DNA of 64,000 bases from an uncultured Clostridia bacterium (GCA_937906775.1 CALCUD010000025.1:15320-79319), one strand, 5' to 3'. Counted from the first letter of the stretch, positions 1 to 7,640 are shown. Program-made: numbers and translations. The notes: a model not told the origin generated them from the letters alone.

Positions 1-307
1 CAAGGAACATGGAAATAATGTAAATAATCATGAAACTCGGAAGCACAACCCCCAGCGTCGCCAGTACGGCCCCGGCTACGCCGGCCGTCCGGTAGCCCGC
101 AAAAGTAGCGCAGTTGATCGCGACGGGACCCGGGGTGGATTCCGCAATGACCGTCACATTCATCATATCGTCATGGGTGATCCAGCCTTTTTTGTCCACA
201 CAGTTTTCCTCGATCACCCCGAGCATCGCGTATCCGCCGCCAAAGGTGAACAATCCGATCTTGAAAAATACCCGGAACAGTTCCCAAAGGATCTTTCTAT
301 TCTTCAT
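1..307 (-). CDS. Chromate transporter, N-terminal part (runs off the window)
   Basis: Reading down from an ATG at 307 gives about 102 residues with no stop before the window edge, so the 3' end is missing. The visible part has the family hallmarks: a TFGGGYAM motif near residue 20, STPGPVAIN near residue 57, a GY pair, and a following hydrophobic segment. This matches the N-terminal half-domain of ChrA-type chromate/anion transporters, inner-membrane proteins that are often split into two short genes in Clostridia. A GGAGTG ribosome site lies 8 bases upstream. It follows the PHP gene by about 40 bases on the same strand, so it is probably the distal part of the hydrogenase operon. The chromate substrate is a family label and is not shown here. 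Confidence 0.85.
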   Translation of the reverse strand, partial: MKNRKILWELFRVFFKIGLFTFGGGYAMLGVIEENCVDKKGWITHDDMMNVTVIAESTPGPVAINCATFAGYRTAGVAGAVLATLGVVLPSFMIIYIISMFL

Positions 308-346
308 TCATTTCACTCCAACTGTCATTTTCTCCCGTTTCTGTGC

Positions 347-1039
347 TCATTTTCCGGCTACCGCGTCAAACAGCCCGCCCAGAGAGAAACGTTCCGTTTC
401 CAGATCGCTGACAGGCTCCAGAATATCCCCCAGCCGGTGCGCGTCCGAGGAATGCAGCAGCCGTTTCCCGGCGATGATCTTTTCATCGACCGGCAGCGCC
501 GGTGATACTTCAAGTACGGGAAATTCAGGTTCGGGAGGCATAAAGCCCAGATTGACCAGCAATCCGTTCGATCCGCGGTTGATATGCGCGGGGACCGCGG
601 CTCCCTCATGTTCCCGGATGATCCGGGTACACTCGGACAGCGTAAGATCTGTCGCGCCGATCAGGAGCCGGTCTTCCTCAGCGACCGTTTCATCATCCGT
701 GTTCATTACAAGCTGGTTGCCAAAAAAACGGGGGTTATTCTTCATCGGGGGTAAATGTGAGGAAATGATCTCCCCGACCTCAACAGCCGCCTCCACGGAC
801 GGAAAATAGCCCAATAAGTGGACTTCCTCCTTTGTCGTGATCTCCAGTCCCGGCAGCAGGATCAGTCCGTAATGGTCTGCGGCCTCCCGGACATAAGGCA
901 GATTCCGGGCCGTGTTGTGATCAGTCACAGCGATAGCCTGGAGTCCCTTGATAAACGCCATTCCGCAAATGTTTGCCGGCGTCATCTCATCCTCGGCGCA
1001 GGGGGACAGGCAGGAGTGGATATGCAGATCCACCAGCAT
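347..1039 (-). CDS. PHP-domain phosphoesterase of the hydrogenase operon
   Basis: A 230-residue PHP (polymerase and histidinol phosphatase) metal-dependent phosphoesterase. The metal motifs are DLHIHSCLSPCA at the N-terminus, AVTDHNTARN near residue 40, GLEITT near residue 65, and SSDAH near residue 200. I place the start at the ATG at 1039 because it has GGAGG about 10 bases upstream; a longer reading frame would overlap the previous gene. It sits four bases after the DRTGG gene and is translated with it. Linked DRTGG, HATPase, hydrogenase and PHP genes recur in anaerobes as a putative hydrogen-sensing unit. The substrate is unknown. Confidence 0.85.
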   Translation of the reverse strand: MLVDLHIHSCLSPCAEDEMTPANICGMAFIKGLQAIAVTDHNTARNLPYVREAADHYGLILLPGLEITTKEEVHLLGYFPSVEAAVEVGEIISSHLPPMKNNPRFFGNQLVMNTDDETVAEEDRLLIGATDLTLSECTRIIREHEGAAVPAHINRGSNGLLVNLGFMPPEPEFPVLEVSPALPVDEKIIAGKRLLHSSDAHRLGDILEPVSDLETERFSLGGLFDAVAGK

Positions 1040-1043
1040 TCTC

Positions 1044-1397
1044 TCAGTCCTCCGTTGTTTTTCCGGGCAATCCCGCAGCCGCCAGCGCCGCGCAGATCTC
1101 ATACGCGTTCAGCGCGCTGGAAAGAACATGAATTCCTTCCTCCTTCGCCTTTTCAAGCGTCGGCGCCTCCGCCGCGATCTTCTCCGGAATGATCACCGCA
1201 GCCATCTCGCTCAGGCTGGCCACCGCGATCACATTCATGTGCGTCTGCACGGTGATCCAGGCCATACCGGGTTTACCGTGCGCCATGACCCAGCTTAACA
1301 GGTCGCACGCGTAACCGCAGGTCACCGCACGCTCCGCGGCTGCATCCGGAGTCAGATCCTCCGCCTGGATCAATTCCGCCAGTTCTTTGATCGTCAT
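1044..1397 (-). CDS. DRTGG-domain protein, hydrogenase operon (distal copy)
   Basis: A small protein of about 117 residues made almost entirely of a DRTGG domain, the putative regulatory domain also found in phosphotransacetylases and CBS proteins. The ATG at 1397 follows AAGGAGG at good distance and starts MTIKELAEL. A first copy of the same domain family is encoded at 3162-3533, so the operon has two DRTGG proteins on either side of the hydrogenase gene. The Gly/Ala-rich middle (AVTCGYACDLLSWVMAHG) fits the fold. A role in ligand sensing is inferred from context only. Confidence 0.75.
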   Translation of the reverse strand: MTIKELAELIQAEDLTPDAAAERAVTCGYACDLLSWVMAHGKPGMAWITVQTHMNVIAVASLSEMAAVIIPEKIAAEAPTLEKAKEEGIHVLSSALNAYEICAALAAAGLPGKTTED

Positions 1398-1410
1398 TGA
1401 TTTATCCTCC

Positions 1411-2709
1411 TTATTCACGTGTCGTCTGCGCAAGACTCACCATCTGCTGCGCCATGACTTTCAGCTGTTCCTTCATCCGGTGTATGCAGTCCATTTCCCG
1501 GGCTTCGCCCTGTACGATATCCTCCGCGAAAGTCCGGCAGGTGGGGCTCCCGCAGGAACCGCAGTCATATCCCGGAAGCGTCTTATAGATTGCCTCAATT
1601 TTTTCCATTTTTCGCATGGCCTCGACCAGATCGTCATCCAGCTTCATCGCAGAGTTCGGCATGATCCGTTTGTCAGAAAACAGGTCGTACTTTGTCATCA
1701 TGCCGGAATCAACGTTGAGATCCGTTTTCAGACCGTCCCCTTTGGAAAGGCGTCGGATGGAGTTGCGGGCCACATAATTGTTTTCGAAGTTCAACGGTCC
1801 GCCGACGCAGCCGCCGGTACAGGCTGCGCCCTCGAAAAAATCAAGTCCCTGAAGTCTGTTGCTCTCGATCGCCTCAAGCACCCGGATGCAATTCTCGATC
1901 CCGTCGACCGCCATGGAATTTTCCGGACTGACGGCATAACATTCGCCGCCGCTCCGGGCCCAGCCAACACCAAAGTCGCTGGCTGTGCTCAGGGTCACAT
2001 CCACCGGCGAATTCCTGATCTGGCTGGACAGCAGACCGTAAATCTCAAGCACGGAGATGGCGCCGTCAACGCAGCTCTTTTCCTGATTGATCGGATTGCG
2101 GGTGGAGGTCACCTTTGCCGGACAGGGCGTTATAAAGAAGCAGCCGATATCCTTTTCATCCACCCGGTGTTTCCGCGCGAAGTCGCGTTTGGCGATCATC
2201 GCAGCCACTTCCATCGGTTGGCGGACATCCACGATATGATCGATCAGATCCGGAAAGCGGACCTGGATCAGCCGTACGATAGCCGGACAGGCCGAGGAGA
2301 TCACCGGGCGCGGAAGATCCGGATTCCGTAATCTCTCCCGGATCGCCCGTGTCACTACATCAGCCCCGCGCGCCACTTCATAAACATCGTCAAAACCCAT
2401 CTGCTTCAGGCCGGCCAGGACCTGACTGATATGCTGAAGGTTCTTGAACTGACCGTAAAGACTGGGTGCGGGCAGCGCGATCCTGTATTTGAACTGACTG
2501 ATGGAACTGAGCGGATCGGTAACAGCCACCTTCGCGTGGTAGTCGCAGACGCGGATACATTCGCCGCAATCAATGCACCGTTCGTCAATGATATGCGCAC
2601 GGCCGCCCCGGACCCGGATCGCTTCGGTAGGGCAGCGTTTAAGACAGTTCGTGCAACCCCTGCACTTATCTTTTTCCAGCCTCACGGAATGGAATCGTTT
2701 CTGTTCCAT
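1411..2709 (-). CDS. [FeFe]-hydrogenase-like protein, probably sensory (group C type)
   Basis: A 432-residue iron-sulfur protein. Two 4Fe-4S ferredoxin motifs come first (CRGCTNCLKRCP near residue 18, CIDCGECIRVC near 41). The H-cluster domain follows, with the three cysteine loops SSACPAIV, TPCPAK and EGAACTGGCVGG. A third Fe-S motif (CGSCGSPTCRTFAEDIV) lies near the C-terminus. In catalytic enzymes the first loop reads TSCCP; here the first cysteine, the proton-relay residue, is alanine, while the cluster ligands remain. That pattern and the DRTGG, HATPase and PHP neighbours match putative hydrogen-sensing hydrogenases. The protein probably binds an H-cluster with low turnover and signals redox or H2 state. 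The maturases HydEFG are not in the window. Confidence 0.85.
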   Translation of the reverse strand: MEQKRFHSVRLEKDKCRGCTNCLKRCPTEAIRVRGGRAHIIDERCIDCGECIRVCDYHAKVAVTDPLSSISQFKYRIALPAPSLYGQFKNLQHISQVLAGLKQMGFDDVYEVARGADVVTRAIRERLRNPDLPRPVISSACPAIVRLIQVRFPDLIDHIVDVRQPMEVAAMIAKRDFARKHRVDEKDIGCFFITPCPAKVTSTRNPINQEKSCVDGAISVLEIYGLLSSQIRNSPVDVTLSTASDFGVGWARSGGECYAVSPENSMAVDGIENCIRVLEAIESNRLQGLDFFEGAACTGGCVGGPLNFENNYVARNSIRRLSKGDGLKTDLNVDSGMMTKYDLFSDKRIMPNSAMKLDDDLVEAMRKMEKIEAIYKTLPGYDCGSCGSPTCRTFAEDIVQGEAREMDCIHRMKEQLKVMAQQMVSLAQTTRE

Positions 2710-2730
2710 AGTCGTTCCGACCCTCCCGGA

Positions 2731-3159
2731 TTATTCTTTCAGGGAAAATTTCATAGTAATGGTGGTACCGACCCCCATCTCGCTCCGGATATCAAACTCA
2801 GAGGCATTTCTTTTCATGTTCGGCAGTCCCATACCGGCGCCGAAGCCCATGGTCCGGGCCTCCTCGTTGGCCGTGGAGTAACCCTCCGTCATAGCCTGTT
2901 CAATATTGGGGATCCCCGGTCCGACATCTGCGGAAATCAGCGTCACATTCTCCGGATCGACGGTCAGCGTCAGCTTTCCTCCCAGAGAGTGGATCACCAG
3001 ATTCAGCTCCACCTCATAGCAGGCAACCGACACGCGCCGGAGGGTCTCCGCATTGACGCCGAGCTGTTTCAGCGTGCGTTTGATGGTGGTGGACGCTTCG
3101 CCCGCCGTGGTAAAGGCCCCTGCCTCGACCGGAAAGCTTTTTTCCAGCAATACAGCCAT
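2731..3159 (-). CDS. Anti-sigma-like ATP-binding protein (GHKL/HATPase)
   Basis: A protein of about 142 residues with a serine-kinase-type HATPase fold as in RsbW/SpoIIAB. The N box is ACYEVELNLVIHS near residue 47, the G1 box DVGPGIPN near 80, and the G2 box GFGAGMGLPNMKR near 103. I prefer the ATG at 3159 over the GTG at 3165, because GGGGGA lies about 9 bases before the ATG and only 3 before the GTG. It overlaps the stop of the upstream DRTGG gene. In the hydrogenase unit this protein is likely the signalling output, phosphorylating or binding a partner, but no anti-anti-sigma gene is adjacent. Confidence 0.8.
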   Translation of the reverse strand: MAVLLEKSFPVEAGAFTTAGEASTTIKRTLKQLGVNAETLRRVSVACYEVELNLVIHSLGGKLTLTVDPENVTLISADVGPGIPNIEQAMTEGYSTANEEARTMGFGAGMGLPNMKRNASEFDIRSEMGVGTTITMKFSLKE

Positions 3160-3161
3160 AA

Positions 3162-3533
3162 TCACTGTCCCCCTTCCGCCTGGCGGTGGCTTTTCGTCCC
3201 GGGCAAACCGTGAACATACAGCTCGCCGCAGGCTGTATAGGTTGTCATCGGCGTGGACAGAACCGTTATATCCACTTCATCCGCCATATCGAGGATTTCC
3301 TGGCCCGGGATTTTTCCCCGGGAGAAAACGATACAGGTAATATCAAGCATCTCAGCTGTCCGGATCACCTGCGGATTGATCAGGCCGGTGATCAGAACTG
3401 CCTTTTCCTTGACAAAAGCGAGCACATCGCTCATCAGATCGGAGCCGCAGGCTGTGTCAACCGGGCGGTCAAGCCTTTCTTCCCCAATCAGTACTTTCCC
3501 GCCAATAATGGTCATAACATCACGGATTGTCAT
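3162..3533 (-). CDS. DRTGG-domain protein, hydrogenase operon (proximal copy)
   Basis: A 123-residue DRTGG-domain protein starting MTIRDVMTIIGGKVL. The domain fills residues 1-105, with VLITGLINPQVIRTAEML as the recognisable core, followed by a short charged tail. Its last codon overlaps the start region of the HATPase gene, so the two are translationally coupled. It is the first gene of the sensory-hydrogenase segment and follows the DUF6062 gene by 15 bases. The family is thought to bind a small ligand; the ligand here is unknown. Confidence 0.75.
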   Translation of the reverse strand: MTIRDVMTIIGGKVLIGEERLDRPVDTACGSDLMSDVLAFVKEKAVLITGLINPQVIRTAEMLDITCIVFSRGKIPGQEILDMADEVDITVLSTPMTTYTACGELYVHGLPGTKSHRQAEGGQ

Positions 3534-3548
3534 AAATCGTTCCTCATT

Positions 3549-4334
3549 TCACTTTGGATTGGATCCGTCCGGTTCTTTTCCGACGCAGAAACCGCGCGTT
3601 TTGTTTACGGTGCGCTCGACCGCGTCGCGGCTGTTCTTCCAGTCTTCCTTTTCATATCGGTAATCAAACTTTTTGATGAACCAGGAAATATCCTCCTGGA
3701 TCCTGTCCAGATTCGAACTTTCATTTTCGGAAAGATCAATAATGAACTCTCCCGCCTCACGCGCGTTCAGCTCATTGGTCGCAGCGCACAGCAGCCGTCC
3801 CAGATGCGGCAGACAGACGCCTTTATTTTCCCTGAAGCGGCGGCGGAATTCCGCGTCATTTTTCCACAGATGGAAGAACGTATGCAGATAGCGGTCCATA
3901 TTTTCCTGAATCGTATCGCACATAACGCAGGATCCGGCCATCTCGCCGACGGATTCCGCCTGTTTCAGGATGATATCTGTCGCGGCCTTCACTTTGCCGT
4001 TCACTTTATCGCCCAGACCGGCGTTCTTCAGCAATTCGCCCGCTTTCCGAAGTTCCCGGAACGGCTTTGCAAGGCGCTCCCGGTTTTCGATCATATGGCT
4101 TTCCAGCATCAGCGCGTGACCGAGACGGTTGCTCATCGAATAGAGCATCGCGTGATGACGCCGGCAGAAGCCCCGTTCATTGACCCGGACGCGGATGTCC
4201 GGTTCCATGACGGACGCACCGAGATAGCGTTCCGCTTCCCCCAGCTCTGTCTTCCGTTCCAGCGCGCAAAGCAGGCACTCGCCGTCAAGCTTTGCGGCGT
4301 CCCATACGGGAATCGTGTCGATATGATATTTCAT
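3549..4334 (-). CDS. DUF6062 family protein, cysteine-rich
   Basis: A 261-residue cytosolic protein beginning with the conserved MKYHIDTIPVWDA stretch of the DUF6062 family. It carries CLLC near residue 20, a CRRHH cluster near 57, CVMC near 136 and CLPHL near 173, a Cys/His spacing that suggests metal binding. No signal peptide or membrane span is visible. Its start codon overlaps the stop of the dCMP deaminase gene by one base, so the pair is coupled. The family has no assigned function known to me, and the operon gives no clear clue beyond possible redox or metal sensing. Confidence 0.7.
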   Translation of the reverse strand: MKYHIDTIPVWDAAKLDGECLLCALERKTELGEAERYLGASVMEPDIRVRVNERGFCRRHHAMLYSMSNRLGHALMLESHMIENRERLAKPFRELRKAGELLKNAGLGDKVNGKVKAATDIILKQAESVGEMAGSCVMCDTIQENMDRYLHTFFHLWKNDAEFRRRFRENKGVCLPHLGRLLCAATNELNAREAGEFIIDLSENESSNLDRIQEDISWFIKKFDYRYEKEDWKNSRDAVERTVNKTRGFCVGKEPDGSNPK

Positions 4335-4789
4335 TACAGTTCCTCTTCAAAACGTTCCAGCTGAACGCCGGCCTCGTCAAACAGCTCCAGTGTAAACGGA
4401 TCCGGATACCCTTCCCGGTAGATCACCCGGCGGATCCCGGAATTGATGATCATCTTGCAGCACATGGAACACGGCTGATGCGTACAGTACAGCGTCGCCC
4501 CGTCTATGGAAACGCCGAGCTTCGCCGCCTGAACGATCGCGTTCTGTTCCGCGTGGACAGCATAGCAAGTTTCCATCCTTGTGCCGCTCGGAATGTTCAA
4601 TCTGTCCCGAAGACATTCGCCCTTTTCCCGGCAGGTCCTGATCCCGGCGGGTGCGCCGTTATAGCCGGTGGTCATGATCCGTTTGTCCTTGATGATGACG
4701 CATCCTATGCTCCGCCCCGCGCGGAAGCAGCTGGACCACTCCGCGATCGTGTACGCCATTTTCATAAAGCGGTGATCCCACTTATCCAT
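4334..4789 (-). CDS. comEB: dCMP deaminase
   Basis: A 151-residue zinc deaminase of the deoxycytidylate family. The zinc and catalytic site is HAEQNAIVQAA near residue 72 with PCSMCCKMII near 100. It converts dCMP to dUMP for dTTP synthesis; the homologue in competent Bacilli is named ComEB. It is the first gene of a minus-strand operon, with a promoter at 4825-4854 and GAGGAG before the ATG. The link to a sensory hydrogenase downstream is unexplained and may be no more than operon packing. Confidence 0.9.
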   Translation of the reverse strand: MDKWDHRFMKMAYTIAEWSSCFRAGRSIGCVIIKDKRIMTTGYNGAPAGIRTCREKGECLRDRLNIPSGTRMETCYAVHAEQNAIVQAAKLGVSIDGATLYCTHQPCSMCCKMIINSGIRRVIYREGYPDPFTLELFDEAGVQLERFEEEL

Positions 4790-4824
4790 GAATACTCCTC
4801 TTTTCAGTTCAATATGTGGATATT

Positions 4825-4854
4825 ATTATACGATAAACGGTCAAAGAATTGCAA
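4825..4854 (-). promoter_or_regulatory. Promoter of the comEB-hydrogenase operon
   Basis: Read on the minus strand, TTGCAA and TATAAT are separated by 18 bases and lie about 35 bases before the comEB start. No other promoter is evident before the window edge, so this one probably drives all eight genes down to the chromate transporter. Confidence 0.6.
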
Positions 4855-4895
4855 CAGACACCCGGTTCATTTTCGCAATATTTGGTGCAAAAACA

Positions 4896-4926
4896 GAAAA
4901 AAACCCGCGGTATGCGGGTCCGCGGG
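4896..4926 (-). terminator. Rho-independent terminator after the phosphoesterase gene
   Basis: On the minus strand a CCCGCGG / CCGCGGG stem is followed by seven T residues, directly after the stop codon at 4927. Confidence 0.8.
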
Positions 4927-5400
4927 TCATTCCCTGCCGTCATGGATCACGATTTTCCGGACGCTGATCTTTCCGTTCCGGATCAGGATCTTCCCCATGC
5001 TCAGTTCGCCGCCAAACCGGCTGTATCCGCAGGAACCGGGATTCAGCCAAAGCCTTCCGTCCTCCGTTCTCTCCGTCCACCGGTGACTGTGGCCGAAAAT
5101 AACGGCGTCCACTCCGGTCAGATCGCGCGGCGCGTCCCGCCGGTCATGGACCATGACAAAGGTTTTACCGCCAATCTCAAACCGTAAAACGTCCCGCAGA
5201 TCTCTCACGCCCGGAAGAAAGTCATTGTTACCCCGTACAGCATAAAGATTTCCGTATATGCGGAGTTCGTCAAGATCCGTTTCCTTTACAATATCCCCGG
5301 CGTGCAGAATATGGGTACAGTCCTGAATTTCTTCCACGACGCATCTTCTCAGCAGCCCGTGCGTATCAGAAAGAACAGCAATCCGGATCTCCCCGTCCAT
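4927..5400 (-). CDS. Metallophosphoesterase, YfcE/MJ0936 family
   Basis: A 157-residue calcineurin-like phosphoesterase with the metal motifs in order: LSDTHG near residue 9, HAGDIV near 36, RGNND near 58, VHDRRD near 85, and FGHSH near 103. The ATG at 5400 follows GGGAGGG. Enzymes of this family hydrolyse phosphodiesters such as cyclic nucleotides, and the physiological substrate is unknown. It lies just after the tRNA terminator on the same strand and ends at its own terminator. No separate promoter is obvious, so it may depend on tRNA read-through. Confidence 0.88.
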   Translation of the reverse strand: MDGEIRIAVLSDTHGLLRRCVVEEIQDCTHILHAGDIVKETDLDELRIYGNLYAVRGNNDFLPGVRDLRDVLRFEIGGKTFVMVHDRRDAPRDLTGVDAVIFGHSHRWTERTEDGRLWLNPGSCGYSRFGGELSMGKILIRNGKISVRKIVIHDGRE

Positions 5401-5422
5401 AGCGAACCCTCCCGACAGACAT

Positions 5423-5451
5423 AAAAAACCCGGAAGCGTGAAGCTTCCGGG
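5423..5451 (-). terminator. Terminator of the tRNA-Met pair
   Basis: A nine-base-pair stem (CCCGGAAGC / GCTTCCGGG, five-base loop) is followed on the minus strand by TTTTTTAT, just after the elongator tRNA. Confidence 0.85.
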
Positions 5452-5455
5452 AACG

Positions 5456-5529
5456 TGGCTCAAATAGGACTCGAACCTATGACACTCCGGGTATGAACCG
5501 AATGCTCTAGCCAACTGAGCTATTGAGCC
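5456..5529 (-). tRNA. tRNA-Met (CAT), elongator
   Basis: Reads as a complete cloverleaf on the minus strand: acceptor GGCTCAA/TTGAGCC with discriminator A, D-arm AGCTCAGTTGGCTAGAGC, anticodon loop TTCATAC, and T-loop TTCGAGT. The loop context GGTTCATACCCG matches elongator tRNA-Met rather than lysidine-type tRNA-Ile. The 3' CCA is not encoded. Confidence 0.93.
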
Positions 5530-5532
5530 ACA

Positions 5533-5609
5533 TGGTTGCGGGGGAGGGACTTGAACCCCCGACCTCCGGGTTATGAGCCCGACGAGCTGCCAAACTGCTC
5601 CACCCCGCG
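5533..5609 (-). tRNA. tRNA-fMet (CAT), initiator
   Basis: A 77-base cloverleaf with an encoded CCA end. Initiator marks are the unpaired C1-A72 at the acceptor end (CGCGGGG against CCCCGCA) and three consecutive G-C pairs closing the anticodon stem (GGGCTCATAACCC). It is separated from the elongator tRNA-Met by three bases, and both are made from one promoter. Confidence 0.95.
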
Positions 5610-5639
5610 ACACATCACCTTTGAGCGGCGACAGGAGAC

Positions 5640-5668
5640 AGTTTACATAAATCCAGCCTTTTTGTCAA
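5640..5668 (-). promoter_or_regulatory. Promoter of the tRNA-fMet/tRNA-Met operon
   Basis: On the minus strand, TTGACA and TAAACT with a 17-base spacer lie about 30 bases before the initiator tRNA. Confidence 0.8.
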
Positions 5669-5671
5669 GCA

Positions 5672-6505
5672 TTATTTTTCATCCCGCGCTTTCAGAATTT
5701 CACCGGCCCGGTCGAACTGACCGTTCAGGCGGCATATATTCACTGTCCCATCAGGACCGAATCCTGTCGCTTCAAAGGTAAACGTATCCGCATAGCCTGT
5801 CATTTTCACGAAATCATAAAAACGGTCAAAATCAATATGACCTTCCCCGGGAACCAATACCTTCAGATTGTTCCATTCCATATATCCGCCGCTGTAATCG
5901 TTGACATGATAATGCCGGATATGGTTTTCTTTCCACAGCCAGGCATATTCCGGCGCATACAGGAGATCCATCTGGCGGTGAAAATCCGCCATTTTGGTAT
6001 CAAAGATAAAATGGATATCCGGATATTCCCGATACAGTTCCACCCAATGGTTCATCGGATCCCCTCGGCAGATCACGTTTTCTACCAGCAGATCGATCCC
6101 GTGACCGGCAGCGATCTGGCGCAGCAGGCCGAACGCCGCCAGATTATTTTCAAAATGCGAATCGGATATCACACCGTTCCAGAGGTGAAGTACCATTTTA
6201 CGGGAGCCAAGATCACCGGCAAGATCACAGTTGATTTCAAAAAGGCGAAGCGCCTCTTTCAGATTGTCATCCCCGCCGGCGGTGATCCTCTCCGCCAGCG
6301 TCTTTTCGCAGTGGAAAACAGGGATGTTCAGTTGCAGTCCCTTCAGATAATGCCGAAGAGTTTCCAGCTCCGGATACCATGTTTCATATAAAATGAACTC
6401 AAATCCGTCGCACCGGAGCAAAGGGGCGTATTTTTCCAGCAGACGGTAATCCCGCCCGTTCGGCCGGCCGATCAGCGCTCCGGTGGAACAAAGTATCTCA
6501 CTCAC
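5672..6505 (-). CDS. Sugar phosphate isomerase/epimerase (AP-endonuclease-2 fold)
   Basis: A 277-residue TIM-barrel protein of the xylose-isomerase-like family. Likely metal ligands are in LVENVICRGDP near residue 140, FIFDTKMADFH near 167, HYHVNDY near 198 and the C-terminal FEATG. The start is a GTG whose four bases overlap the stop of the LacI gene (GTGA). Coupling to a LacI repressor suggests the enzyme acts on a sugar or polyol controlled by that regulator. No transporter or kinase is linked, so the substrate cannot be named. Confidence 0.8.
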   Translation of the reverse strand: MSEILCSTGALIGRPNGRDYRLLEKYAPLLRCDGFEFILYETWYPELETLRHYLKGLQLNIPVFHCEKTLAERITAGGDDNLKEALRLFEINCDLAGDLGSRKMVLHLWNGVISDSHFENNLAAFGLLRQIAAGHGIDLLVENVICRGDPMNHWVELYREYPDIHFIFDTKMADFHRQMDLLYAPEYAWLWKENHIRHYHVNDYSGGYMEWNNLKVLVPGEGHIDFDRFYDFVKMTGYADTFTFEATGFGPDGTVNICRLNGQFDRAGEILKARDEK

Positions 6506-7506
6506 TCGGCATTCACCTTTCCCAGCGTTTCTCCCATGATCAGGTTGCCGCTGACCGGAATCTGGCGCGGAATGTGCGTATCGGGGTTCTCGATGGCATC
6601 CTTCAGCAGTTCGACTGTTTTCTTTCCGATCTCATCGGCGTCCTGGCAGTAAGTTGTCAGGCGCGGATGCATGATCTGGGCCAGACGGATCCCGTCATAC
6701 CCGATAAGGCTGATGTCCTCCGGAACGCGGAACCCTCGCGTTTCCAGCAATCCCAGCGCGCCGAGGCAGCTGTAGTCGTCAGGACACAGAATACAGGTCG
6801 GCGGTTCCTCGCCTTCCATCAGTTCCATCACTGCCTGCGCGCACGCGACCGGATCGTGGAAGCGTGTCTCCTTGATATAATTGTTGCGGACGCGGAGTCC
6901 CAGTTCTGCGCAGATCTGATAATATCCTGCGCAGCGGTTTCTTGTCACGGCGCCTTCATCCCCGTGAATCAGAGCGATCCGGCGATGTCCCAGCTCGTAG
7001 GCCGCTTTTACGATCTGTTCCATGGAACGGTGATTATCGCTCATCACACAGTCGCATCCCTCATACTCATGATCAATGATCACGGTAGGGACATCGCTCG
7101 TTGCCAGCCGGATCACCTCAGCAGAATTGAAATCTGCCTGGATCACCACAACGCCGTCAAGATTTCTCCGGCGGGTATGATCGTAATAGCGGCCCCGTTC
7201 CGCTCCCCGGCCGCTGCTGATGAAGGTCACATCATATCCGCAAACATCCGCCTCCCGGCGGATCGCGTCAATCAGAAGGCTGAAATATTCATGACTCATC
7301 CGGTCTTCATAAAGAATACCAATATTATTGGAGTGGCTGGTTTTCAGGGTGCGGGCTGCAGCGTTCGGATAATATCCCATGGAAACGGCAACTTCACGGA
7401 TCCGGTCTGCGCGGCCGTGCGACCCCGCGGTCACCCCGTTCAGCGCGCGGCTCACCGTTGCCACCGAAACATTACATGCCTCCGCGATATCCTTCAGCTT
7501 GACCAA
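6502..7506 (-). CDS. LacI family transcriptional regulator
   Basis: A 334-residue repressor. The LacI helix-turn-helix (KLKDIAEACNVSVATVSRALNG) occupies residues 3-24, followed by the periplasmic-binding-protein-like sensor domain. I choose a TTG start at 7506, seven bases after AGGAGG; it gives the usual LacI N-terminus, while the upstream ATG at 7653 lies before the promoter. A palindromic operator-like site just downstream of the promoter (7539-7552) suggests autoregulation. The gene is coupled to a sugar-phosphate isomerase. Confidence 0.9.
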   Translation of the reverse strand: MVKLKDIAEACNVSVATVSRALNGVTAGSHGRADRIREVAVSMGYYPNAAARTLKTSHSNNIGILYEDRMSHEYFSLLIDAIRREADVCGYDVTFISSGRGAERGRYYDHTRRRNLDGVVVIQADFNSAEVIRLATSDVPTVIIDHEYEGCDCVMSDNHRSMEQIVKAAYELGHRRIALIHGDEGAVTRNRCAGYYQICAELGLRVRNNYIKETRFHDPVACAQAVMELMEGEEPPTCILCPDDYSCLGALGLLETRGFRVPEDISLIGYDGIRLAQIMHPRLTTYCQDADEIGKKTVELLKDAIENPDTHIPRQIPVSGNLIMGETLGKVNAE

Positions 7507-7538
7507 AACATTTCCTCCTTCATCGCAAAGCGAAAATG

Positions 7539-7552
7539 TGTAAACGTTTGTA
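7539..7552. promoter_or_regulatory. LacI-type operator upstream of the lacI-like gene
   Basis: TGTAAACGTTTGTA is a near-perfect palindrome centred on CG, as in LacI/CcpA-family sites. It lies between the -10 element and the ribosome site of the regulator gene. It could also bind CcpA. Confidence 0.65.
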
Positions 7553-7561
7553 CTTTTGCAG

Positions 7562-7589
7562 TTTATACCCATTTTTTGCTGTTTGTCAA
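7562..7589 (-). promoter_or_regulatory. Promoter of the lacI-like gene
   Basis: On the minus strand, TTGACA and TATAAA are separated by 16 bases and lie directly upstream of the palindromic operator. Confidence 0.75.
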
Positions 7590-7618
7590 GGAATGCAAAC
7601 GATTTCTTGCGCAAGAAA

Positions 7619-7640
7619 CGCGAAGCAATGTTGCTTCGCG
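7619..7640 (-). terminator. Terminator after the ABC exporter operon
   Basis: A ten-base-pair stem (CGCGAAGCAA / TTGCTTCGCG, two-base centre) lies 15 bases after the exporter stop codon. On the minus strand it is followed by a weak T-rich run (TTTCTT) that also belongs to a 16-base palindrome at 7603-7618. Confidence 0.6.

Noticed and set aside
5456..5529. tRNA-Ile2 (lysidine CAT) as an alternative for the first tRNA
   Set aside because: The loop context GGTTCATACCCG matches elongator tRNA-Met. Ile2 tRNAs usually read GGCTCATAACCG.
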